Of a stretch of 32,131 nucleotides of DNA, positions 1 through 6,428 are shown piece after piece (the stretch's first letter is position 1; every line of letters starts with the position of its first letter). The notes under the pieces were generated by a model. That model ran no database searches and had not been told where the DNA came from. It worked only from the letters and a program-made list of their open reading frames with translations. A program made the position numbers and the translations under genes. The stretch is from Candidatus Gastranaerophilales bacterium. Its GTDB lineage: Bacteria > Cyanobacteriota > Vampirovibrionia > Gastranaerophilales > Gastranaerophilaceae. The stretch is taken from contig CANQCO010000013.1 of the NCBI GenBank assembly GCA_947589705.1, forward strand, positions 1-32,131, read 5' to 3'.

Positions 1-219
1 ATAATATTATTACCTATTTAGTAATTAAGGACAAATTTTTTTATTTCAAGTTCCGCATATTTTTTTTAATCTATATCGTAAGTAAGAATTTAACGGAAAT
101 TGTAAATTTAAATTAAGAAATAAAACTATACAAAAACTTAAATATATTTGAAATCATGCCCGATTTAATATATCCTTTTCATGTATAAAGACCTTTTATT
201 GAGTGTAGAGGCGGGAAAA
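1..219. other. AT-rich leader upstream of the min operon
   Basis: This stretch is very AT-rich and has no open reading frame I can support. It probably contains the promoter of the min operon, but I could not find a -35/-10 pair with convincing spacing, so none is called. Confidence 0.4.
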
Positions 220-1239
220 ATGATTATGGAACAATATACCGAAGAAAATACATATGTTGTGGATTTAGGAGAAATTAATTCAGCTGCGGATATAATTTTT
301 AATTTAAGTTCACTACTTGATAACAGTGAGGCAAGAAATAAAAAAATATGCTTAAAACTTGGAAATGTAGATTTAAATCAGGCTCAAATATTAAGCATAA
401 AATCATTAATTAACGGTATAAATTCAATATTATCAAGCATAGATACGAAATCTGCCGAAACGGAAAAAGTAGCATTATCATTGGGAATTATAGTTTCAAA
501 TGTATCACCCGAAAATATAACGGAGGTAAATCCTGAAGTTCCTTATAAAACGGCAGAAGAGTTTAAAAATGAAACTCATACCGAAGTTCAAGAAGAGATA
601 AAGGAAACGGAAGTTCAAGAACATAATGAAAATCGGGAAATATCAACTAATGAACCCGTAAATACCGAAATTGCAGTAGAAAATATACAAAATACAACGG
701 AAGAACAAGTTCCAACGGAAGATAAAACTCAATTACAAGATGAACTTGAAGTAATATTCGGGTCAGACCCTGCAAAAACAAGCATATTTAATATGGAAAT
801 ACCTGAAGATTTATATGAAGAAAAAGAAGGTATAACGGATATTATAGTTCCGGAGCAGGAATACACCAAAGAAGATATAGAACTGGAATCATTCCCGACA
901 AAATATATAAAACAAACAATAAGGTCAGGGCAGGTTATAAATTATGAAGGCAATATAGTAATAATTGGCGACTGCCACCCCGGATGCGAAATAAGTGCAT
1001 TCGGTGATATAACTGTATGGGGAGTATTAAGCGGAATAGCGCATGCCGGCTCAGCGGGCAATCAAAAAGCAAGAGTGCGGGCATTAAAAATGAACGCAAT
1101 CCAATTAAGAATAGCAAATTGTTATTCAAGAAGACCTGATTCATTAAACACGGTATATATAGAAAAAACGAATTCTTTCACACCGGAAGAAGCGAGAATA
1201 ATAAACGGTGAAATAGTAGTATTTAAAATAAACGATTAA
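220..1239 (+). CDS. minC: Septum site-determining protein MinC
   Basis: MinC inhibits FtsZ polymerisation away from mid-cell and is brought to the membrane by MinD. The C-terminal part (from about codon 240 of the longest frame) is a typical MinC beta-helix domain: the run RSGQVINYEGNIVIIGD, then HPGCEISAFGDITVWG, then a GxxHAGxxGNxxAR segment. The N-terminal ~100 residues fit the divergent MinC N domain. Between them lies an unusually long, Glu/Thr-rich linker (about 120 residues), making the protein about 340 aa against roughly 230 in E. coli. The longest frame begins at 181, but that ATG has no ribosome site; ATG 220 follows GAGG with an 8-nt gap and is the preferred start. The gene is 12 bp upstream of minD, in the same operon. 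Confidence 0.9.
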   Translation: MIMEQYTEENTYVVDLGEINSAADIIFNLSSLLDNSEARNKKICLKLGNVDLNQAQILSIKSLINGINSILSSIDTKSAETEKVALSLGIIVSNVSPENITEVNPEVPYKTAEEFKNETHTEVQEEIKETEVQEHNENREISTNEPVNTEIAVENIQNTTEEQVPTEDKTQLQDELEVIFGSDPAKTSIFNMEIPEDLYEEKEGITDIIVPEQEYTKEDIELESFPTKYIKQTIRSGQVINYEGNIVIIGDCHPGCEISAFGDITVWGVLSGIAHAGSAGNQKARVRALKMNAIQLRIANCYSRRPDSLNTVYIEKTNSFTPEEARIINGEIVVFKIND

Positions 1240-1251
1240 GGAGCGGATTAG

Positions 1252-2073
1252 ATGGCAGGGAGAGTAATAGTAATCACATCCGGAAAAGGCGGGGTAGGAA
1301 AAACCACAACCAGCGCCAATATCGGAACAGCACTTGCTAAAAACGGACATAGTGTTGTTCTCGTTGATACGGATATAGGATTAAGAAATCTTGATTTACT
1401 TTTAGGATTAGAAAATAGAATTGTATACACACTTGTAGATGTAGTGGAAGAAAGATGCAAATTAAAACAAGCACTTGTAAAAGATAAGAAAAATCCTAAT
1501 TTATGCTTGCTTGCAGCTGCACAGACAAGAGATAAATCTTCTGTAAGTGCAGAGCAGTTAAAGAAAATAACGGATAAACTAAAGAAAGATTATGATTTTA
1601 TATTGGTAGATTGCCCCGCAGGAATAGAGCAAGGGTTTCAAACAGCAATAGCAGGAGCTTCAGAAGCTATCGTTGTAACAACTCCCGAAATGTCTGCCGT
1701 TCGTGATGCAGATAGAATTATCGGTCTGTTAGAAGCAGCAGAAGGCATTGAAAGCTATAAACTGTTAATAAACAGAGTAAGACCAAATATGATTAAATCA
1801 AATGATATGATGAGTGTAGAAGATGTAGAAAATATTTTATCTTGTCAAAAAATCGGAGTTATCCCTGAAGATACAGGTATTATAACTTCAACAAACAGGG
1901 GTGAACCTATTGTTAATAATGAAAAATCACTTGCAGGTAAGGCATATATAAATGTAGCAAGAAGAATTAACGGGGAAGAAGTTCCTTTCTTAGATATTGA
2001 TGAGCCTAAAGACTTAGTCGGGAAATTAAAAAAATTCCTTTCAGGCTTAGGAAAACACGGAAAGGAGCAATAA
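1252..2073 (+). CDS. minD: Septum site-determining ATPase MinD
   Basis: MinD is a ParA/Mrp-class membrane ATPase that dimerises on ATP, binds the membrane through a C-terminal amphipathic helix, recruits MinC and is stimulated by MinE. The deviant Walker A motif GKGGVGKT is at residues 11-18, the Switch/A' DTDIGLRNLD follows at about 40-49, and Walker B is ILVDCPAG near residue 120. The last residues (VGKLKKFLSGLGKHGK) form the expected amphipathic membrane-targeting helix. Length 273 aa is normal. An AAGGAG ribosome site precedes the ATG with good spacing. The stop codon is immediately followed by the minE start, so translation of the two is probably coupled. Confidence 0.97.
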   Translation: MAGRVIVITSGKGGVGKTTTSANIGTALAKNGHSVVLVDTDIGLRNLDLLLGLENRIVYTLVDVVEERCKLKQALVKDKKNPNLCLLAAAQTRDKSSVSAEQLKKITDKLKKDYDFILVDCPAGIEQGFQTAIAGASEAIVVTTPEMSAVRDADRIIGLLEAAEGIESYKLLINRVRPNMIKSNDMMSVEDVENILSCQKIGVIPEDTGIITSTNRGEPIVNNEKSLAGKAYINVARRINGEEVPFLDIDEPKDLVGKLKKFLSGLGKHGKEQ

Positions 2074-2604
2074 ATGAAAACACTTTTTGCAGATATATAT
2101 AATAAAATAAGAGAATTATTTCAGCTTGAAAAATCAGAAAATACAAGCGAAACAGCAACGAACAGACTTCAAGTCATTTTAATGCACGACAGAACTAAAC
2201 TTGACCCGCTTATTATGAATAAAATGAGAGAAGAACTGATTGATGTCTTTTCAAAATATGTAGTTATTGACAAAGAACAGCTTGAAATCGGACTTAAAAA
2301 TGAAGGCGATGCGGTTGCTCTTATGTTAAACATTCCTGTAGTAAGAGCAAAAACAGAAGAAGAACTTAACGAAATAAGAAAAAAATTACAGGAAGAAGAA
2401 GAAAAAGTTGATGACTCGGAAGATGATGAAGATGAAGATAAATCTGATGATAATGAAGAAAATAAATCAGATGAAGAATCAGAATCTGAAGAAACTGTAG
2501 AAGATGAAATAATAGAAGAAGAAATTATTGAAGAAGAATCTTCTGAAGAATCCGATTCAACAATTGAAGAAGAAACACCAATCGAAACATTAGAAAATGA
2601 ATAA
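2074..2604 (+). CDS. minE: MinE topological specificity factor with long acidic C-terminal extension
   Basis: MinE stimulates MinD ATPase and drives Min oscillation. The anti-MinCD segment and fold are visible: NRLQVILMHDRTKLDP at about residues 30-45, followed by a MinE dimerisation domain with EELIDVFSKYVVID and LEIGLKNEGDAVALMLNIPV. The family is usually 80-100 aa; this protein is 176 aa. About 75 extra residues at the C terminus are almost all Glu, Asp and Ser with few other residues. The extension is in frame and ends in two tandem stop codons, just before a terminator. It starts directly after the minD stop with AAAGGAG upstream. The function of the tail is unknown. Confidence 0.9.
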   Translation: MKTLFADIYNKIRELFQLEKSENTSETATNRLQVILMHDRTKLDPLIMNKMREELIDVFSKYVVIDKEQLEIGLKNEGDAVALMLNIPVVRAKTEEELNEIRKKLQEEEEKVDDSEDDEDEDKSDDNEENKSDEESESEETVEDEIIEEEIIEEESSEESDSTIEEETPIETLENE

Positions 2605-2623
2605 TAAAAATATAATTATAAAG

Positions 2624-2656
2624 AAATAGGATATTAATTTAATGTCCTATTTTTTT
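2624..2656 (+). terminator. Rho-independent terminator of the min operon
   Basis: AAATAGGATATTAA pairs with TTAATGTCCTATTT (one G-T wobble) and is followed by a T-run, 20 bp after the minE stop. Confidence 0.85.
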
Positions 2657-2759
2657 ATAATATTACCGCTCCTGCCATCTGAACATCACCAATTATGGCA
2701 ATTAAGAGTAATATTAAAACAAATGTATACCAGATAATCTTTTTTAATTTTTTATTCAT
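2655..2759 (-). CDS. Possible 34-aa single-pass membrane peptide
   Basis: A 34-codon frame reads as a basic start (MNKKLKK), a hydrophobic segment of about 16 residues, and a short tail ending VQMAGAVIL. This is the pattern of a small inner-membrane peptide. AGGA abuts the ATG with no spacer, which is poor for a ribosome site, and a TATACT -10-like box lies 8 bp upstream of the ATG, which would give a nearly leaderless mRNA. The stop codon lies inside the T-run of the minE terminator. I do not recognise a family. It could be a chance frame in AT-rich DNA. Confidence 0.3.
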   Translation of the reverse strand: MNKKLKKIIWYTFVLILLLIAIIGDVQMAGAVIL

Positions 2760-2854
2760 TCCTATATAGTATATCGTTTTTTTTATTTAGTAAATATACT
2801 TTTGTAATCTATACGACTACATACAAACATTTATTAGTATTTAAAAATAATACT

Positions 2855-3076
2855 ATGGAAAATGAAAATAAAAAATTACAAAATTTCGGAAGAAATATAG
2901 CAAAATACAGAAAACAAAAGAAGTTAACACAAAATCAACTGGCAGAACTTCTTGATATAACAAGAGAGCACCTTGCAAAAATAGAAACCGCTAAAAGGGG
3001 TATAAGTATAAACTTGTTGTTTAGATTAAGTGATACTCTTGAAGTAGCAGAAAAAGAATTTTTTAATTTTGATTAG
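2855..3076 (+). CDS. Small XRE-family HTH transcriptional regulator
   Basis: This 73-aa protein is almost entirely one Cro/C1-type helix-turn-helix: FGRNIAKYRKQKKLTQNQLAELL for helices 1-2, then DITREHLAKIETAKRGIS for the recognition helix, and a last helix LLFRLSDTLEVAEKEFF. There is no other domain. No clear Shine-Dalgarno sequence precedes the ATG. It lies between the min terminator and the tRNA, on the chromosome side of the element border, so it may belong to the host or be a relic of an earlier insertion. Its target is unknown. Confidence 0.8.
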   Translation: MENENKKLQNFGRNIAKYRKQKKLTQNQLAELLDITREHLAKIETAKRGISINLLFRLSDTLEVAEKEFFNFD

Positions 3077-3157
3077 TAAACAAAATATAGGGTTGATTTT
3101 TTAATTTCAGCATTTAATAATTTAAGTGTGAAGCGAGTTTGCTTTATCAAGAAAATT

Positions 3158-3255
3158 TAATATCGCGGGATACTCTGCCGAGAAAAATGATTGAGTATCA
3201 TTTTTCGAGAGGTAAGCCTGGTACAGGTTGCGGGAGTATACTCAAAAAAATTGAA
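3158..3255 (+). other. Structured leader with tRNA-like fragments upstream of tRNA-fMet
   Basis: The 14-mer TAATATCGCGGGAT at 3158-3171 recurs at 3256-3269, where it starts the tRNA gene, and AGCCTGGTA also occurs in both. The 98-bp interval can fold into a three-way junction: ATACTC (3170-3175) with GAGTAT (3234-3239), a perfect 10-bp hairpin GAAAAATGAT/ATCATTTTTC (3182-3206), and AGCCTG-GTA-CAGGTT (3215-3229). GGTTGCGGGA (3226-3235) is complementary to the tRNA 3' end (3328-3337). It may be a pre-tRNA leader, a small RNA, or debris from an earlier insertion. Confidence 0.3.
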
Positions 3256-3261
3256 TAATAT

Positions 3262-3341
<80 letters not shown>

Positions 3342-3346
3342 AAAAT

Positions 3347-3380
3347 AAAGGCTTTTAGAGATTTCTGAAAGTCTTTTTTT
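3347..3380 (+). terminator. Terminator downstream of tRNA-fMet, supplied by the element
   Basis: AAAGGCTTTTAG pairs with CTGAAAGTCTTT (two G-T wobbles) around a 6-nt loop, followed by a T-run. The tRNA's likely original terminator is now at 26122-26146, on the far side of the element. Confidence 0.75.
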
Positions 3381-3401
3381 ATGCTAAAATGAGCAAAAGT
3401 C

Positions 3402-3415
3402 GCAAAAAAGTTGCA
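3402..3415 (+). repeat. Left subterminal repeat, candidate integrase arm site
   Basis: GCAAAAAAGTTGCA, 60 bp inside attL, is repeated exactly and in the same orientation at 25918-25931 inside attR. In both places AGTCGCA occurs just before or overlapping it. Short repeats near both ends are typical of arm-type binding sites of tyrosine recombinases or their accessory proteins. Confidence 0.5.
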
Positions 3416-3435
3416 TTTTTATTTTAGGAGTATGA

Positions 3436-4833
3436 ATGAACAACCCCGAAATTGATTTTTTGAAAAACAAAACATATATTGGAATTTTTTATTTACCTGA
3501 CGATAAAGAAGTAATGGGGCAATTAATTTACCAAAAGAATAGTAATTTTGAGTTAAAATTATTCTCTGATTTCCCCTTAGACAAAGAGAAAGAAACAGCG
3601 ATTCCATTCATATACGGCAAAATTTATGATGAACAATATGAGACATATTTTATAAGTTTAAAAGACTGTCAGTTATTTATAAATTCTTTAGGTAGCTATG
3701 GTTATCAGTATCAAGTATTTTTTGATGTTGCATTATTTTCAAGACATCGTACTTTTGATTTTTCAAAAGATTCTATCAAGAGTATCAGTTTATTTTATAG
3801 TAATTGGAATGAATTTTGTTATCCTCAAGGATTTAAATCACATGCGCCATACATAAACAAAATGCTATCTTTTAGAGTTAAACCTGGTTTAAGAATCACC
3901 TTTAATCAGAATATATCAAGTCATTATTTACCAGAAAAGGGAATATTTGATTCAATATTTTGTTCTTCAAAGTTAAGCAATGAAGAAAAAAGTCTTATAG
4001 AAAAGCAATTAGAACAAACATTGGTTCCATATAAAGATAAAATAGGAATTAAAATACCTGACAAACATGATTGGCTTATTAATATTAATACTGTACGAAA
4101 TATTGAAGGTTTGTACCCAATAATTTATGATATTAAATCTTTATTAACCTGTTTAACATATGATTTTAGTACAAATATTGATAAAATAAGAATAGTATCA
4201 AACAATGGTGAAGAAAAATACGATTCTTCTTTCTTTATGCTGAAACATATTCATATAAGTGAAAGACGCTCTTTTTACCATCATCAATCAGCACCTTTTA
4301 AATTAAATACATTTACACAAAATGAATGGGCCACTATATTTAAGCATTTATTTAATAACAAAAATAAATTAAATAAATATTTCTTTATATTACTGCAAAA
4401 TCATGCAGATAAAGTTATTACGGAATTTAGTCTAACAAATTATTTAACCTGTATTGATGCAATAGGCAATAGTAAAAAATACGGCAAAATTAAATATGAA
4501 CTAGTCTTATCCAATTTTGTTTCTGAATTAAAAAAAGATGATAAAAATAAATTATTAAATTTATTCAGAAAAGAACTAAAATTTGTTAAAGTAAAAAATG
4601 AACAAAAGAAGAAATCATGGGGACTTATAGGTTTAAAAATATCAGAATTACGTGCATTAACAGTTCATTTTAATGATAAAAACACTGAAGCGGATATGTC
4701 CAAATGTATAGAAATATATAGGGTATTAGAGCTAATAATTATAGATTACATTTTTGAATGTTTACAAATAGAAAAAGAAAAGCGTGTTAAATACAAAGAA
4801 CATTACATATCTCAAATATTAAGAGATTGCTAA
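3436..4833 (+). CDS. ApeA-like HEPN-domain anti-phage protein
   Basis: The N terminus (residues 12-75: YIGIFYLPDDKEVMGQLIY, then a strand-rich FELKLFSDFP stretch) matches the ApeA N-terminal domain, whose members begin with a W/F-x-LPD motif followed by beta strands. The C-terminal ~130 residues are a helical HEPN domain with the RNase motif R-x4-H (R406-ALTV-H411). Length 465 aa is in the usual range. ApeA proteins are single-gene abortive-infection factors thought to act as RNases, so the inferred job is cleavage of host or phage RNA on infection. TAGGAG precedes the ATG by 5 nt. It lies between attL and the integrase gene and ends 2 bp from it, convergently, a typical cargo position. Confidence 0.75.
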   Translation: MNNPEIDFLKNKTYIGIFYLPDDKEVMGQLIYQKNSNFELKLFSDFPLDKEKETAIPFIYGKIYDEQYETYFISLKDCQLFINSLGSYGYQYQVFFDVALFSRHRTFDFSKDSIKSISLFYSNWNEFCYPQGFKSHAPYINKMLSFRVKPGLRITFNQNISSHYLPEKGIFDSIFCSSKLSNEEKSLIEKQLEQTLVPYKDKIGIKIPDKHDWLININTVRNIEGLYPIIYDIKSLLTCLTYDFSTNIDKIRIVSNNGEEKYDSSFFMLKHIHISERRSFYHHQSAPFKLNTFTQNEWATIFKHLFNNKNKLNKYFFILLQNHADKVITEFSLTNYLTCIDAIGNSKKYGKIKYELVLSNFVSELKKDDKNKLLNLFRKELKFVKVKNEQKKKSWGLIGLKISELRALTVHFNDKNTEADMSKCIEIYRVLELIIIDYIFECLQIEKEKRVKYKEHYISQILRDC

Positions 4834-4835
4834 AT

Positions 4836-5951
4836 CTATGTTCCAAATCTTCTGGCATTTTCTTGCGGTTCAATGGTTTGGTTTACTATGCTGTTCAACA
4901 AGTTTACACATTTGTCATTAACTTCCGGCAATAAGTGGGTGTATAAATCCATTGTCATAGTTATTGACGAATGTCCAAGCTGGTGTTGAACATACTTCAT
5001 CGGGGCGCCGTTTGCAAGAAGAAGGCTTGCGTATGTATGCCTTAGGTCGTGGAATCTTATTCTATCAATACCGGCCCTGTTTAATGCAGGAAGAAATCTG
5101 CGTTTCATCATATTTTCTGCACTTTGATAATTACCCTCATTGTTTGGAAAAACAAGATTGTTCTCACCTTTAGGGCAAGCCATACGCCATTCTCTTAAAA
5201 CTTTTGCCAATTCATCAGACATATCTATTACCCTTATTTTACCTGTTTTCGGCGTCCCGAGTGTACCGTGAGTGTAGTTTTTATCAATAGTAATCTTTTT
5301 GGTAATCCAATTTATCGAATCCCAAGTGAGTGCAAAAAGTTCACCCTGTCTCATGCCGGTAAATAACGCAGTAAACAAAAGGGGGAAGAAGTCGGGATAA
5401 ACTTGTTTTGTCTTTGATAATAACGCTTGTACTTCTTCTGTACATAATGCACGAATCTTTTTGTTCTTAACTTCTTTTAGAGATTTAATGCGCACAAGAG
5501 GATTTCTTACTGTAATATCGCTATCAATCATAAAATTGTAAATTGCACTTATGAATTTAATGTACTTGTTTACCGTGGCATTTGCTCTACCTACGTCCTG
5601 CATTTGTTTCATAAATTCTTTGATAAGTATCGGGCTGATTTCATTGATATTCAAATCCCCAAAGAATGGGACAATGATGTTATTTAAGTAACCCTCATAA
5701 GTTTTATATGTTGAAGGTTTGCAGTTTGTGCTTGCGTGAAGCCTGAGATATAATTCGCCTGCCTCTTTGACGTTTGTCTTTTTGTTTATGGGGTTTATAC
5801 CTTTATTTAATTCTTCATAATGCTTTACTAATGCTCTTTCAGCTTCATCTCTGGTGTTAAAGCCTTTTTTAATCTTTCTTTTGCCTTTAAGGTCTTTATA
5901 ATCGTATTCCCACTTGTTTGTTTTCTTGTTTTGTCTAACTGCTTTTATCAT
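4836..5951 (-). CDS. Tyrosine-type site-specific integrase
   Basis: Integrase that recombines the element with the tRNA-fMet site. The N-terminal ~50 residues are an arm-binding type domain (GKRKIKKGFNTRDEAERAL), residues 60-155 are a SAM-like core-binding domain, and the catalytic domain carries R201 (TGMRQGEL), K235 (TPKTGK), H301 and R304 (HDLRHTYAS), H327 (LGHSSIT) and the nucleophile Y337 (DLYTH). All six residues are present, so the enzyme is probably active. 371 aa is typical of phage and ICE Tn916/lambda-type integrases. AAGGAG lies 9 nt before the ATG. It is transcribed towards attL, and the excisionase-like gene is just upstream. Confidence 0.96.
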   Translation of the reverse strand: MIKAVRQNKKTNKWEYDYKDLKGKRKIKKGFNTRDEAERALVKHYEELNKGINPINKKTNVKEAGELYLRLHASTNCKPSTYKTYEGYLNNIIVPFFGDLNINEISPILIKEFMKQMQDVGRANATVNKYIKFISAIYNFMIDSDITVRNPLVRIKSLKEVKNKKIRALCTEEVQALLSKTKQVYPDFFPLLFTALFTGMRQGELFALTWDSINWITKKITIDKNYTHGTLGTPKTGKIRVIDMSDELAKVLREWRMACPKGENNLVFPNNEGNYQSAENMMKRRFLPALNRAGIDRIRFHDLRHTYASLLLANGAPMKYVQHQLGHSSITMTMDLYTHLLPEVNDKCVNLLNSIVNQTIEPQENARRFGT

Positions 5952-6005
5952 TGTTTTTTGCTCCTTATTATAATTTTAACGTGTTACTTAGCTCTTGCGA
6001 GCCTG

Positions 6006-6023
6006 TTTGCATACTTTTGCAAA
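6006..6023. promoter_or_regulatory. Dyad TTTGCA-N6-TGCAAA upstream of the integrase gene
   Basis: The perfect 6-bp arms resemble the TTGCA...TGCAA pattern of the subterminal repeats when those are read on the other strand. It may be a binding site through which integrase or excisionase controls int. Confidence 0.35.
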
Positions 6024-6061
6024 TGTGAATTTTACGGAACGGCTAGAAACTTAGGTCATTT

Positions 6062-6229
6062 TTATTCAGAGTTCACCGTATGTTGTTTTATATATTCTTG
6101 AATGTAATCCTCGTCAAACTTAAGTCCTCCAAGTTTGATATAGTTTATTCTTTTTTGATGTACCCACCTATATAGTGTTGATTCCGATATTTTCAGCACT
6201 TCTGCTGTCTCTTTTACTGTTAATAACAT
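6062..6229 (-). CDS. Excisionase/AlpA-like small HTH protein
   Basis: A 55-aa frame reads MLLTVKETAEVLKISESTLY then RWVHQKRINYIKLGG, LKFDEDYIQEYIKQH. This is the MerR-like HTH_17 fold of excisionases: helix-turn-helix TAEVLKISESTLYRWV, then a wing with the K-LGG turn and a closing helix. Such proteins bend DNA at attachment sites during excision and often regulate the integrase gene. AGAAGG lies about 5 nt before the ATG. It is followed downstream by the integrase on the same strand, with 110 bp between. Confidence 0.85.
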   Translation of the reverse strand: MLLTVKETAEVLKISESTLYRWVHQKRINYIKLGGLKFDEDYIQEYIKQHTVNSE

Positions 6230-6242
6230 TTTTACCTTCTTT

Positions 6243-6427
6243 CGTAATTTGTAGTAATTATTAACGTAATTATAAAAATATTGTTATAACTGCGTTTTAA
6301 GTGTTTTTAATTTTTTATTACGAAATTACGAAAAATTTTATTAAAAATTTTGTAATATCGTAATTTCGTAGTTTTTAGTCTGAAAGTATTGTTATATAAG
6401 CGTTTGGTTAATTACGATAAAATTACG
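6243..6427. repeat. AATTACG iteron-like array with 13-bp inverted repeat
   Basis: The heptamer AATTACG or its complement CGTAATT occurs at 6243-6249, 6265-6271, 6324-6330, 6359-6365, 6410-6416 and 6421-6427. Within it, TACGAAATTACGA (6319-6331) and TCGTAATTTCGTA (6358-6370) form a perfect 13-bp inverted repeat with a very AT-rich spacer. It sits between the excisionase and primase genes, so a replication origin for the primase or a regulator-binding array is likely. Confidence 0.55.
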
Positions 6428-6428
6428 C

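Noticed and set aside
3158-3255. A second tRNA, SRP RNA or tmRNA
   Set aside because: It shares the tRNA 5' sequence, but there is no T arm, no CCA end and no SRP or tmRNA signature.
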